From a virus: a stretch of 64,000 nt of DNA. Position 1 is the stretch's first letter, and the number at the start of each line of letters is the position of its first letter. Shown piece after piece: positions 6,993 through 15,781 of this stretch. A program made the translations under genes and the position numbers. The stretch covers positions 59,668 to 123,667 of IMG/VR virus record IMGVR_UViG_3300025684_000014. One strand, 5' to 3'. Under the pieces are notes generated by a model. It was not told where the DNA came from, ran no database searches, and worked only from the letters and a program-made list of their open reading frames with translations.

Positions 6993-7875
6993 ATTCTTTT
7001 GCTTCTCTAAGGATTTCTTCCATATCTAGAGAAGCACAATCAATTTTATTTGACGTTAAATTGTAATGATTAATAAAACCATTAAATCGCATCATTCTAC
7101 AATCTTCGTCAACTCCTTTAGTTTTACAGACATCTAAATTTATTCCAGTTGCATCGTGTATAGCAGCCCATAAAGCTGCTAACGCTTTTAATTGTACTGG
7201 ATAAAAATCTAAATGCGGTCCTACTTTTTTACCATTCACTTCTGAAGTTACAACTGGTCTTTCTCCAAAGCCTTTTTTAATGTACCACTCCTGGTATTTT
7301 GTATAAAAAGCATTAGAGATTTCCACTCCAACTCCATGAGTGTTCCACAATCGATTACCTGCTTGCCAAGCAGGATGTTGTATATCTAACATTTGATAGA
7401 TAGTTCCATCATTATCTATCAAAAAATGCATAGAAAGCCCACGTTTATTTATTATTCTTGCACAAGCTTCAGATGAAAGAGTAGCGTCCCAATGATTTAC
7501 AAATTGAACGATCCCTCTATTTGGTCTTCCAGACCAATCATAGTAAGTACCGTCTTTAGCTTTTAACCCACCTCTTTCATCCCACAAAATTACTTTGTCC
7601 CAACAAATAGGAAACTTTTCTCCATTGTAAACAATAGATTTTTCACCTTTTCTTTTGTTTCTTTTTGGAGGACTATAATCTTCCTCTTCTAAAACTTTTG
7701 TTTGGATTCTTCTAAAAGTTGTTTCTCCTACAAGACCATCAGTTTTTATTCCAAAAATTTCTTGATGTTCTTTAATCTTTTCAATAAGATTTTCATCAAA
7801 GCTTTCTGCTCCAAACCATTCTGGAGACCAGCCTAAAGTTTTTGAAGAATTAAGATTAAAATCAATTTTACTCAT
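6967..7875 (-). CDS. Endolysin: PG-binding + amidase_2
   Basis: The 302-residue minus-strand protein has an N-terminal peptidoglycan-binding region (residues ~25-65; GIKTDGLVGETTFRRI is typical of PG_binding_1). An N-acetylmuramoyl-L-alanine amidase_2 domain follows: zinc-ligand His in VNHWDAT, then MHFLIDNDGTIYQ, HPAWQAG and GVGVEISN. The family cuts the amide bond between MurNAc and L-Ala. A basic linker (PPKRNKRKGEK) joins the parts. There is no signal peptide, so a holin is needed. It is one of few minus-strand genes in this region and is convergent with ssb. Confidence 0.85.
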   Translation of the reverse strand: MSKIDFNLNSSKTLGWSPEWFGAESFDENLIEKIKEHQEIFGIKTDGLVGETTFRRIQTKVLEEEDYSPPKRNKRKGEKSIVYNGEKFPICWDKVILWDERGGLKAKDGTYYDWSGRPNRGIVQFVNHWDATLSSEACARIINKRGLSMHFLIDNDGTIYQMLDIQHPAWQAGNRLWNTHGVGVEISNAFYTKYQEWYIKKGFGERPVVTSEVNGKKVGPHLDFYPVQLKALAALWAAIHDATGINLDVCKTKGVDEDCRMMRFNGFINHYNLTSNKIDCASLDMEEILREAKEFSQAHEFC

Positions 7876-7899
7876 TAAAAAATTCCTTAAGGTTAAAAA

Positions 7900-7995
7900 A
7901 TGTTAAAAAAATATATTCCTTTTTTTTCTAAAATATATCAAACTTTTATTATCTTGGCCACAGCTTCAATTGGTTTGCTCGAAGTTTGGCTATGA
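7900..7995 (+). CDS. 31-aa membrane peptide
   Basis: The ATG has AAGG upstream, and the TGA overlaps the next ATG (ATGA). The peptide is a basic start plus one hydrophobic helix (residues ~14-30). Its position divergent from the endolysin gene suggests a lysis role (holin or antiholin), but that is inference. Confidence 0.45.
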   Translation: MLKKYIPFFSKIYQTFIILATASIGLLEVWL

Positions 7996-8258
7996 TTACT
8001 TGGAAGTTTTTTATGTTGCCTGAAATATTTGTTTCTTTTTTAGCTATTGTTGGCGCTTTTACTACTACTGCTTTTATTACTTGGTTTATTAAAAACTTTT
8101 TATCTAAGTATTATTACAAAGAGCCATACATGTCTCCTGATCAAAAAAAATATTTTATGCTTTTAGAAGAAAATAAAAAACTTAAAGAAAAAATTTCTTC
8201 TCTTGAAATTGAAGCACAGCAAATAACTGATTCGCTTCTAAAACACATACAAGGATAA
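7992..8258 (+). CDS. Membrane protein with coiled-coil tail, possible holin/spanin
   Basis: The 88-residue product has an N-terminal hydrophobic region (residues ~5-35, one or two helices), a Lys/Tyr-rich joint and a C-terminal coiled coil (~50-85, LEENKKLKEKISSLEIE). The ATG at 7992 is preferred to a TTG at 7986 because of the ATGA overlap. Signal anchor plus coiled coil is the layout of inner-membrane spanins, and holins also fit. It sits next to the endolysin gene, in divergent orientation. Confidence 0.5.
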   Translation: MITWKFFMLPEIFVSFLAIVGAFTTTAFITWFIKNFLSKYYYKEPYMSPDQKKYFMLLEENKKLKEKISSLEIEAQQITDSLLKHIQG

Positions 8259-8261
8259 ATT

Positions 8262-8606
8262 ATGTCTATTTTTCATTTTGATATTGATGCTACTCTTTCT
8301 GTTCAAGCTGATTCTCTTGATCAAGCAGAAACAATTTTCAATGATTACATTACTTTTATTTCTTCAGGAATCCCTCATTCTGATTTCGATCTTTATGATT
8401 ATGATGTAAGAGTAGAGCACGAAGATGTTTCTCCTACTGACAATGGCTCTTATACATCTTTTTCTAGTGTAGTATTGAATAATGCTGTTCAAGATGTAAC
8501 TCAACAGATTCAACAAGTTGAATCTTACACTCCTATGACTGCAACTTCTCAGCAAACTCTTCCTGCTATTCCAGGTTATTCTCGTTTGCGCACTACCAGA
8601 AGTTGA
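8262..8606 (+). CDS. Hypothetical protein (114 aa)
   Basis: An acidic N-terminal half with alternating strands and Asp/Tyr clusters, then a Gln/Thr/Pro-rich C-terminal tail ending in Arg residues. No family recognised. Confidence 0.55.
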   Translation: MSIFHFDIDATLSVQADSLDQAETIFNDYITFISSGIPHSDFDLYDYDVRVEHEDVSPTDNGSYTSFSSVVLNNAVQDVTQQIQQVESYTPMTATSQQTLPAIPGYSRLRTTRS

Positions 8607-8612
8607 TTTTAT

Positions 8613-8650
8613 CCCCTCTCAGATGTAACTTTTAAAATATCTGAGGGGGG
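8613..8650 (+). promoter_or_regulatory. 12-bp hairpin masking the next ribosome-binding site
   Basis: CCCCTCTCAGAT (8613-8624) pairs with ATCTGAGGGGGG (8639-8650), 12 bp with one G-T pair and a 14-base loop. The GAGGGGGG arm is also the Shine-Dalgarno sequence for the ATG at 8656. No T run follows. A translational switch or mRNA-stability element is likely; a terminator is less likely. Confidence 0.5.
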
Positions 8651-8655
8651 TATAT

Positions 8656-10254
8656 ATGAATAGTCTTCCATATTTACAAATAGATGCAGAAAATTTAATT
8701 CCACATCCTTCTAATACTTACACTATTGTTTTAGATAAGTCTGAATTTTCTGAAAAGTTTCTATTGCAAACAGAGTCGTTTTCTTACAAAAATGATTCTT
8801 ACAAGAATGCTTTTCTTATAGTTTCTAAATATAAAAATATTATATCTGAAACAGCAGCTTTTTGTAATTGGATAGACACTTCCTACTCTCAAGAAGAAAT
8901 ACTTTTAACCTTTACTTCTTTTTTCAAAGTAAAGGTTAAACAAATTCTTTCTGGCAATAAACTTGCCTTTACTTTCCTATCTTTATCTGCTCATAAAAAA
9001 TATTATAATGATTTTTCTATTCTTTCTACTTATTTAAATTCAAATCTTTTATTTAAAGATTTTTTTATTTCTAAAGATAGAGAGAACTACAAAGATCCCA
9101 ATTACTTAAATAATATATATATACAACTATCTCCTCAGATAGACAAAGACTTTGAATTTTTCAATACTTCTAACCCTTCTAAACAATTAAATATTCTTTA
9201 TTCTTTATTATTAGAGACACAATTACTTTTAGAATTCCAAGAAGATCTATCGTTATCAAACGAATTATTTCCCAAAGAAGTTCTTATTAAATTAAAAAAA
9301 GAAAAAAAACGATTATCTAAAATGAATTCATCTAGTTCTGAATACTCAAATATTCAAGATTACATAGATCTTTTACTTGATATACCTTGGAATTCTTATT
9401 CTGAACAAACATTAAATCCAACTTTAATATCTAAAGAAATATCTAGTACTCACTATGGTTTAGAAAATGTTAAAGAAAATATTTTAGAGTACTTTTATCT
9501 TCACAAACTAACAGGCATAATGGATGGCGCCGTTCTTCTTTTCAACGGACCTCCAGGTACAGGAAAAACTACAATTGCCAAAGCTATTGCTAAAGCAACT
9601 AATAGAGAATTTATATCTATATCTTTAGCGGGTGTTGGCGATGAATCAGAAATTAGAGGCCACAGAAGAACTTACGTAGGTTCTAAACCTGGAAGAATAG
9701 TTTCTGCTATTGCTAATTCGAAAACTATGAATCCTATTATACTTATTGATGAATTAGACAAAATTAAACCTGACAAAGGAGATCCTTTTTCAGCTTTATT
9801 AGAACTTTTAGATCCTGAACAAAACTATGCTTTTATAGACAGGTATTTAGAAGTTCCAATCGATTTATCTAAAGTTACTTTTATATGCACTTCTAATTCT
9901 AAAAATAAAATTCCTGAACCTTTATTAAATAGATGTGAAATAATTGAATTTCAGAATTATTCTTTCGAAGAAAAAAAACACATTCTAATTAACTATATAA
10001 TTCCTAAAATCATCTCTAATTATAAACTTAAATCTTATAATATTATTTTTGAAAGTACTTTATTAGATTACTTGTCTAAACAAAAAGATTTAAGAAACTT
10101 AAAAAAGATAATTTCTAGATTACTAAGAAACAAAACCAAAAAGTTATTATTAGATAACTCTGACACCTTAATAACTTTAGAGCAGTATAAAAAAATATTT
10201 AACGTAACTACGCAAAATTCTACACGGAGAATTGGTTTTGCTACAAATATCTAG
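8656..10254 (+). CDS. Lon-like AAA+ ATPase lacking the protease domain
   Basis: The 532-residue protein carries a clear Lon-type AAA+ module. Walker A is GPPGTGKT (~298-305) and the Lon-specific stretch is IRGHRRTYVGSKPG, with the pore loop. Walker B is ILIDELDKI (~361-369), followed by ELLDPEQN and sensor 1 (ICTSN). It ends at RRIGFATNI, where Lon enters its Ser-Lys protease domain (usually GxxxGLAW), so the whole peptidase is missing. The ~270-residue N-terminal part is divergent. It is probably a stand-alone unfoldase or remodelling ATPase. A ClpP-like gene lies at 55.5 kb and the Ubl cassette is just downstream; either could be functionally linked. Confidence 0.85.
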   Translation: MNSLPYLQIDAENLIPHPSNTYTIVLDKSEFSEKFLLQTESFSYKNDSYKNAFLIVSKYKNIISETAAFCNWIDTSYSQEEILLTFTSFFKVKVKQILSGNKLAFTFLSLSAHKKYYNDFSILSTYLNSNLLFKDFFISKDRENYKDPNYLNNIYIQLSPQIDKDFEFFNTSNPSKQLNILYSLLLETQLLLEFQEDLSLSNELFPKEVLIKLKKEKKRLSKMNSSSSEYSNIQDYIDLLLDIPWNSYSEQTLNPTLISKEISSTHYGLENVKENILEYFYLHKLTGIMDGAVLLFNGPPGTGKTTIAKAIAKATNREFISISLAGVGDESEIRGHRRTYVGSKPGRIVSAIANSKTMNPIILIDELDKIKPDKGDPFSALLELLDPEQNYAFIDRYLEVPIDLSKVTFICTSNSKNKIPEPLLNRCEIIEFQNYSFEEKKHILINYIIPKIISNYKLKSYNIIFESTLLDYLSKQKDLRNLKKIISRLLRNKTKKLLLDNSDTLITLEQYKKIFNVTTQNSTRRIGFATNI

Positions 10255-11050
10255 TCAAGATAACCTTATCATTCCTTACCACAATAAAATTATTTCAAAA
10301 TGCGAAGCTTGTTTAAAAAACATACATCCTGATTTTTTAAACTCAAATCCTATAGTCAGTGGTAGTTATGCTATTAATTTGGTTTATTCCCCCGAGTCTT
10401 TTCATAATGACATTGATATATACTTTGCTTCTCAAAACGATTTTGATTTAGCTAAATCTTATATTGAAACTCTTTATCCTAATTCCAAAAAATTTCAAAC
10501 AGAAAATGCGATATCTTTTTCAATTGAAGAAAATAAAGAAGTTCAACTTATCTGTAAGTTTTTTCTTCCCCCGGAAGAGCTTATTTACAAGCACGATTTT
10601 ATTGTTAGTTCTGTCGCTATTTCTAATTCTAAAGTTTATACCACTTTAGAAACTTTTAAAGCTTGGTCTAAATCTGAACTTAGTTTTCGTGATTATCAAT
10701 TTCCCGAATCTAACAAAGATTTAAATAAAGTTTTCATTCGTTTATTTAATATAATTAATAGAATTGATAAATATTCTAAAAGATATTCACTTGATATTAC
10801 CCCTTCTACTTATCAAGATCTTAAATCTATTTACAATTTGATATCATCTAATGATTATTTAAATGAAAGTAATTTTATCGATTCTCCAAACATTCAAACT
10901 CCCGTATTGGATTATTATGGAAGAACTGTAAATTCAAAAATTACTTATAAAGAAATAATTTCTTCTTTGTACAAGTTTCTTAAAGAAGAAAATAGTGACT
11001 CAGATATACTCCCTCCGTCTTTTGAAAGAGACAATTTCTTTACTTTATGA
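10238..11050 (+). CDS. Nucleotidyltransferase-fold-like protein
   Basis: The ~270-residue product has SGSYAINL followed by FHNDIDIYF at residues ~42-65, resembling the GS...DxD active-site pattern of DNA polymerase beta-type nucleotidyltransferases. A helical C-terminal half follows. Substrate is unknown; the family includes toxin-like AbiEii/MNT, tRNA and protein nucleotidyl-transferring enzymes. The TTG at 10238 is chosen for its spacing to GGAG (10226-10229). The gene begins inside the Lon-like ATPase gene, so they are coupled. Confidence 0.5.
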   Translation: MLQISSQDNLIIPYHNKIISKCEACLKNIHPDFLNSNPIVSGSYAINLVYSPESFHNDIDIYFASQNDFDLAKSYIETLYPNSKKFQTENAISFSIEENKEVQLICKFFLPPEELIYKHDFIVSSVAISNSKVYTTLETFKAWSKSELSFRDYQFPESNKDLNKVFIRLFNIINRIDKYSKRYSLDITPSTYQDLKSIYNLISSNDYLNESNFIDSPNIQTPVLDYYGRTVNSKITYKEIISSLYKFLKEENSDSDILPPSFERDNFFTL

Positions 11051-11259
11051 AAATATATTGCTTAGATAGAGAAGATTGTTGCTTTTATCGTTATTTATCT
11101 GATGACGAATATAAAGTTTATGATTTTGATAAGCCATTTATTCACTGCGAAAATTGTGATTATGTAGCTTTAATTGTTCCTGACGATTTTGTTTTGGAAA
11201 ACAACTCCAAAACAAAATCATTAATTCTTTCAGCCTTAAACAAATTGGATAAACTTTAA
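11047..11259 (+). CDS. Small hypothetical protein (70 aa)
   Basis: The ATG overlaps the previous stop (ATGA). It has clustered Cys residues (REDCCFY, HCENCDY) that could bind a metal. Unrecognised. Its TAA overlaps the start of the E2-like gene. Confidence 0.5.
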   Translation: MKIYCLDREDCCFYRYLSDDEYKVYDFDKPFIHCENCDYVALIVPDDFVLENNSKTKSLILSALNKLDKL

Positions 11260-13562
11260 TGTTTATAACAACTTATTTTGATAATTCACAACAAGATCTT
11301 ATTTTTCCCTATACCTTAAATAAGCATGGCATAGAAAAATGCATACAAGATCCTGATTATCTATTAAATTTTTTTGACGGTCGCGCTCATTCTATACCCG
11401 ACCTTCAATTATCTTTTTTAAATTCTCTTACTCAAAATTCTCAAATAACTACTTTTTCTACTTTATTAGATAAAATGAATCTTGAAAATCAAAATGAAAG
11501 ATTTGTTTTATCTGATTCTAATTTTTTTTCTACGGTTCTTTTTTCTGCTTTTAATAAGCAGAATAATTATAATATTACTACTAACTTAAGAAGATCTTTT
11601 AATTGGCGATATAATTTTAAAAATATCTCTAAATTTTATACTGAATTCTTTCTTTTTGATCAAGATGTTCATAATCGAAACTTAGAAAACGGTTATATTT
11701 GTTTTGATATTACACCAGATTTTAATCACTATTTTAACGAAGAAAATTTTGAATTAAAGTGTATTTCTTATTTAAAGAGAAATCTAATAGCTACTTTCAA
11801 TGATAAAAAAGTTTATTCTTTGATTTCAAAAACTTCTTATGATAACTATATTAAAGATATGGTTTTTCCAGAGGTTTTTGATTATTCAGAAATAAACCCT
11901 ACTAAAAATATAATTAATTTTGCTTCTTTAAGATCTACTTATCAGGCCAATCTTTTAGCATATTCTAAAGGAATTTTAATTAACTTTGATTTTGTATTTG
12001 AAAATAACTTATTTCAAGAAAAGCTAGAATCTTTAGATCAAACAAAAATTGATGTTATAAAAGTTCCTTCTTTTTCTTCAATTTCTAAAGACAATTTAAT
12101 TGAAAAAACTTCTTATACAAAAAATCAAGTCGTAAAAAGAAACACTTCTTTTACTCCTTCTTTTACTAAAATTAATGTTTTTGGTTTAAATTTTGAAATC
12201 GAAGAAATATATCTTTTAAATTTTTTCTCTCTTTATTCTCATTCTAATTTATCTTCAAGAAAACGTTCAGCTAGACGTTTTTTTGAATTTTATAATTTTC
12301 TTGTAGAAGAAGATTCTCTTCAAATTTTTAATAAAGATTTATATATCGATAGAATGAGACAAAAGTTTAAATCTTTGTTTATTTATTCTAGTGACTTCTT
12401 AAATAATCTTACTGATTCTCAAAAACAATATATTGTTAGTTTAAATCTTAAAAATAATTATAACCATTTTGATGAAAATTTAAATTCTTTAATTTTATCT
12501 TCTCCAAAAATTGATAAAAAGTTAGATTCAAAATACAAAAAGCTAAAAGAAAAAACCAACAAAAGCATTCTTTTTATGAATGATCGTTCTTCTTTGATAA
12601 ATAATTTACTTTACACTTCTGCTGAAATTAAAAAATTAAAAAAAGAGTTAGTTAAACTAACTCAAGATCTTGAAGAAAAATTGGCACAACAGAAAACTTA
12701 TTTTCAAAGATTTTCTACCGAAGCATCTTCTTTGTTTACTAATTATAATCTTTTTTTAACTATTAAAGATAAATATTTTAATGAATATGCTTCTGCTACT
12801 CAATATACTGTTGATCAATTTTTAAATAATTATAGTAATCAAGGAATAAATATAATTGATTTAAATTATACTTATCAAGATAATACTTATTCTATAAATT
12901 TTAAATCTTCTCAACAAGATGTAGCTAAATTTCTTCTTGCTAAAAAAGAAGGCGCTCTTCAGATTGAATCAATTACTTTTTCTACTTCTACCCCTACTAA
13001 AATAAACATTGTTGGTAATCAAGATTCCAGTGTTTATGGTGGGCCTTATGTTGTAAAAGTTACCAAGAATAGTATTAATATTTCTTTGAAAGATACTACT
13101 TCTATTTTTGGCTCAAACCTTTCTACTGGTGCTTGTTTTGTGCACCCTCACTCTGGCGCTACCAGCAGCATTGATAATCTTTATTATCCTAATTATTCTA
13201 GAGCTTGTTTAGGTGAAGCTTCCCCTTTGCTTTATAAAGCTTTTGAAGATAATGATATAAAACTTATTCTTATTTCTGCTATGACTTGGGTTTCTTCAGC
13301 TAACTCTGCTGATACCTGGGGGAAGAATTATATTTATTTTCCTAAAAAACTAGACATGATTCAACAAGAATCTAATTCAGTTTCTCTTTCTGATATTTCT
13401 GAAGAAGAAGTAATAGATTTTCTTTCTGTCTTTTCAGATGAGGATGAGGATGAAGACGATTCTCAACTTAATCAAAACGAACCCACCGATACAGTTGAGC
13501 AACAACCTGTTCAAGAAACACAAGAAACTGTTTACACAAGGTATACTGCTAATACGTTATGA
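11259..13562 (+). CDS. Large protein with C-terminal E2-like domain
   Basis: Of 767 residues, the first ~440 are an unrecognised Asn/Phe-rich region. A coiled coil follows (~448-494, EIKKLKKELVKLTQDLEEKL), then a C-terminal domain (~570-710). That domain looks like prokaryotic E2 (UBC-like) folds of Ubl operons: GGPYVVKVTKN, then H629-P-H631, then RAC650LGEAS with a candidate catalytic Cys, then a helix (LLYKAFEDNDI). An acidic Asp/Glu/Gln tail closes the protein. E2 enzymes take a Ubl from E1 as a Cys thioester. The call rests on the HPH...C pattern plus tight coupling (4-base overlap) to the JAB gene and then the E1-like gene. The size is far above a typical E2. Confidence 0.65.
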   Translation: MFITTYFDNSQQDLIFPYTLNKHGIEKCIQDPDYLLNFFDGRAHSIPDLQLSFLNSLTQNSQITTFSTLLDKMNLENQNERFVLSDSNFFSTVLFSAFNKQNNYNITTNLRRSFNWRYNFKNISKFYTEFFLFDQDVHNRNLENGYICFDITPDFNHYFNEENFELKCISYLKRNLIATFNDKKVYSLISKTSYDNYIKDMVFPEVFDYSEINPTKNIINFASLRSTYQANLLAYSKGILINFDFVFENNLFQEKLESLDQTKIDVIKVPSFSSISKDNLIEKTSYTKNQVVKRNTSFTPSFTKINVFGLNFEIEEIYLLNFFSLYSHSNLSSRKRSARRFFEFYNFLVEEDSLQIFNKDLYIDRMRQKFKSLFIYSSDFLNNLTDSQKQYIVSLNLKNNYNHFDENLNSLILSSPKIDKKLDSKYKKLKEKTNKSILFMNDRSSLINNLLYTSAEIKKLKKELVKLTQDLEEKLAQQKTYFQRFSTEASSLFTNYNLFLTIKDKYFNEYASATQYTVDQFLNNYSNQGINIIDLNYTYQDNTYSINFKSSQQDVAKFLLAKKEGALQIESITFSTSTPTKINIVGNQDSSVYGGPYVVKVTKNSINISLKDTTSIFGSNLSTGACFVHPHSGATSSIDNLYYPNYSRACLGEASPLLYKAFEDNDIKLILISAMTWVSSANSADTWGKNYIYFPKKLDMIQQESNSVSLSDISEEEVIDFLSVFSDEDEDEDDSQLNQNEPTDTVEQQPVQETQETVYTRYTANTL

Positions 13563-14641
13563 ATTCAATTAAGCCTTTTTCTATTCTCAATAGAAACTTT
13601 TATATTTCTATTTCTAATAAATGTCATGAATCTTTTAAAAAGATTGTAGACATTGCTCCTCAAGAATCTCAATGGTTCAATACTGTTAATGAACTTTATG
13701 ATGAAGACGGAGAACTTATTTGTTTAGAGCTTGGTGATCAACTTTATATTCCTGAACAAATTTGTTCTGCTACTGAAGTAGATACTTCTCCTACCATGAT
13801 GATGGATTTTTACAAAGAACTTTTAAAGAGCCATACTCCTGAAGAAACTAATGAAATAATTTCTTCTATGAATTGTTGGAGTCACTCACATGTAAATATG
13901 TCTGTGAACCCTAGTGGCCAGGATGTTTCTCAATTTACTCAATTTGTAAAGCAATCCCAGGATCAGCAATGTAATAAATTTCAAATCATGCTTATTCATA
14001 ATAAGAAGGGAGATTATTATTCTAGAGTTTTCGATCCCTATACAAAACTTATTTACGAAGGTATTCCAGTTTATATAGATTCTGAATTTGATCTTTCTTA
14101 TATTGAAGAAGCTGCTAAAGTTAAATTTAAAAAGAAAGCTTTACCTTCTTCTCTTAAGAATCCTTATGTAAATTCTTCTAAATTTACAGATCTTTTTTCT
14201 CTTTCGTCTTCTAAAGCTTACTCTCCTCTAGAAGATGAAGAAGATTTATCAAAAGTTAATGAAGCTTTGAGTAAAGATCTATTAAATCAAATTTACCACA
14301 CTACTAATTTAAATACTAAAGTTAAACTCAGTAAGAAAGACTCTGTTTTAGCTTACAGTTTACTCACTAATGAGTTTGATCAACAAGAGTTGCTTTGGTT
14401 TTACTTTTTAATTTCTGGAAATAAAGATAAAATTCCAAAGTTTTCTTCTTTAGAAAAAGTTGATCATTTCTTTTTAAACAATCAAAACGTTACAGGCGTT
14501 AAAAACTTTATAATAGATTATTTTAACAAAACCGCTGACACTTTAGCACATCTTCATGAAATTTTTTACACTGTACATTCTCTTACTGACGCCCCTACTA
14601 TTAATAAGTTAAAAGAAATTGTTGAGGATTTGACAATATGA
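13559..14641 (+). CDS. JAB/JAMM metallopeptidase (deubiquitinase-like)
   Basis: The 360-residue protein has a complete JAMM zinc motif: H109-S-H111, seven residues, S119-G-Q-D122 (HSHVNMSVNPSGQD), with a candidate activating Glu at E36 (QESQWF). The JAMM family hydrolyses isopeptide or peptide bonds after Ubl C-termini, as in Rpn11/AMSH and bacterial Ubl operons. The N-terminal ~170 residues are the catalytic domain. The helical C-terminal half (~200-360) is unrecognised. It starts inside the E2-like gene and overlaps the E1-like gene (ATGA), so all three are one translation unit. Its expected job is trimming Ubl precursors or removing Ubl from targets. Confidence 0.85.
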   Translation: MNSIKPFSILNRNFYISISNKCHESFKKIVDIAPQESQWFNTVNELYDEDGELICLELGDQLYIPEQICSATEVDTSPTMMMDFYKELLKSHTPEETNEIISSMNCWSHSHVNMSVNPSGQDVSQFTQFVKQSQDQQCNKFQIMLIHNKKGDYYSRVFDPYTKLIYEGIPVYIDSEFDLSYIEEAAKVKFKKKALPSSLKNPYVNSSKFTDLFSLSSSKAYSPLEDEEDLSKVNEALSKDLLNQIYHTTNLNTKVKLSKKDSVLAYSLLTNEFDQQELLWFYFLISGNKDKIPKFSSLEKVDHFFLNNQNVTGVKNFIIDYFNKTADTLAHLHEIFYTVHSLTDAPTINKLKEIVEDLTI

Positions 14642-15336
14642 CTCAAGTAAATTTTATGAGGCACGCATCATATTTTGGCCCTGAAGATGCTGCTGACAAA
14701 ACGCTTACTATTATTGGTGCAGGTGCTACTGGCTCTTGGGTTGCTTTAATTGCAGCAAAAATGGGTTGGCACAATTTTTCTATTTGGGATTCTGATATTG
14801 TTGAATCACACAATTTGCCAAACCAGGTTTATGGTGTTGAGCATATTGGTATGCAAAAAGTAGATGCTTTAGAGCAAGTACTAAAAGCTTTTAATCCTCA
14901 ATGTTCTGTTGAAAAGCACAATGAATTTTTTATTGGTTCTAATGAAGATCACAAAAGCTCATTAGAAGATTATGTTTATGTTGCTGTAGATTCTCTTTCG
15001 GCTAGAAAAGATATCATTTCTAATTGCTTTCATTTACCCTTTACAGATCTTATTTTCGAAACTAAAATGGGCTTTGAGCATGCAGAAATCAATATATTCT
15101 CTCCTTCAAACGAACAAGCTATGAACTCTTATCTTGGAATGCTTAAAAGCGATGACGAGGTGGAGGAAAGCGCTTGCGATGCTAAAATCATAACTACACT
15201 TACCACTATCGTGGCTTCCACTTTAGTACATGCTTTATGTGGCCATGCCTCTCTTTCTCGAAGAGGCAAAAATACTTTTTACGATTCTAAACAAATTATT
15301 TCTCTTCAAGATAAATTAACCACTATCTCTTTTTAA
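14638..15336 (+). CDS. ThiF/E1-like Ubl-activating enzyme
   Basis: The 232-residue Rossmann protein has nucleotide-binding G27-A-G-A-T-G32, then WDSDIVESHNLPNQ, the family's acidic/Arg-Asn region with Asn-Leu retained (usual form D.D.V..SNLNRQ; here N-L-P-N-Q). A candidate catalytic Cys is C180 (ESACDAK) before a Thr-rich helix, as in ThiF/MoeB/E1 proteins. The family adenylates a Ubl C-terminus and passes it to a Cys. It lacks a second repeat and a ubiquitin-fold domain, as in most prokaryotic E1-like enzymes. Coupled to the JAB gene; the Ubl genes lie 200-1600 bases downstream. Confidence 0.87.
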   Translation: MTQVNFMRHASYFGPEDAADKTLTIIGAGATGSWVALIAAKMGWHNFSIWDSDIVESHNLPNQVYGVEHIGMQKVDALEQVLKAFNPQCSVEKHNEFFIGSNEDHKSSLEDYVYVAVDSLSARKDIISNCFHLPFTDLIFETKMGFEHAEINIFSPSNEQAMNSYLGMLKSDDEVEESACDAKIITTLTTIVASTLVHALCGHASLSRRGKNTFYDSKQIISLQDKLTTISF

Positions 15337-15345
15337 GGATAAAAA

Positions 15346-15546
15346 ATGGATACACCTACAATGAATCAACGAATTCAAGCTTTAATCGACCAGCTTCAAG
15401 CATCTCTTTCCGATGCTGATCGTTTTGATCGAGGTCAGAATGCTGCAGGTATTAGAATTAGAAAGCTCGCTCAAGATGTAAAAGTTGAATGTCAATCTAT
15501 TCGTAAAGATATTCAAACAATTCGCGATTCACGCAAAAACTCTTAA
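15346..15546 (+). CDS. Histone H1/Hc1-like small protein
   Basis: The 66-residue helical, moderately basic protein fits the bacterial Hc1-type pattern: helix, then ...FDRGQNAAGIRIRKLAQ..., then a second helix with RK and RDSRK. The family binds or compacts DNA. It lies 9 bases after the E1-like gene with AAGGAT upstream, in the middle of the Ubl cassette. It could be an abundant DNA-binding protein or a modification target; both are guesses. Confidence 0.5.
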   Translation: MDTPTMNQRIQALIDQLQASLSDADRFDRGQNAAGIRIRKLAQDVKVECQSIRKDIQTIRDSRKNS

Positions 15547-15560
15547 TTTAAGGAAATATT

Positions 15561-15776
15561 ATGTCTACTATTACTCTTGTTGTTATTCCTGGCCCTGGTG
15601 CCCGCACCGTAACTGTTCCTGATGGAATGACTGTTGAGCAACTTGTTGTTCAAGAGAATCTTCATGGAAGAGATATTATCGTTAATGGAGAAGGTGTTTC
15701 TCCTGGAACTTATTCAAGTACTCTTGTTACTCCAAGCTCTGAAATCTTTGCTACAGGTTCAGTAAAAGGTAACTAA
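15561..15776 (+). CDS. Single-domain ubiquitin-like protein
   Basis: The 71-residue product is one Ubl (beta-grasp) unit, nearly identical in layout to each repeat of the poly-Ubl at 16334-16975. It has TLVVIPGPGARTV (first hairpin), MTVEQLVVQENLHGRDI (helix and following strand), VNGEGV and the C-terminal FATGSVKGN. The C-terminus is not Gly-Gly but Lys-Gly-Asn, so JAB trimming of the Asn would expose a Gly, or conjugation may use another chemistry. RBS is AAGGAA. Confidence in the Ubl fold comes from its neighbours and the Prok_Ub-like pattern. Confidence 0.75.
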   Translation: MSTITLVVIPGPGARTVTVPDGMTVEQLVVQENLHGRDIIVNGEGVSPGTYSSTLVTPSSEIFATGSVKGN

Positions 15777-15781
15777 TTTTT

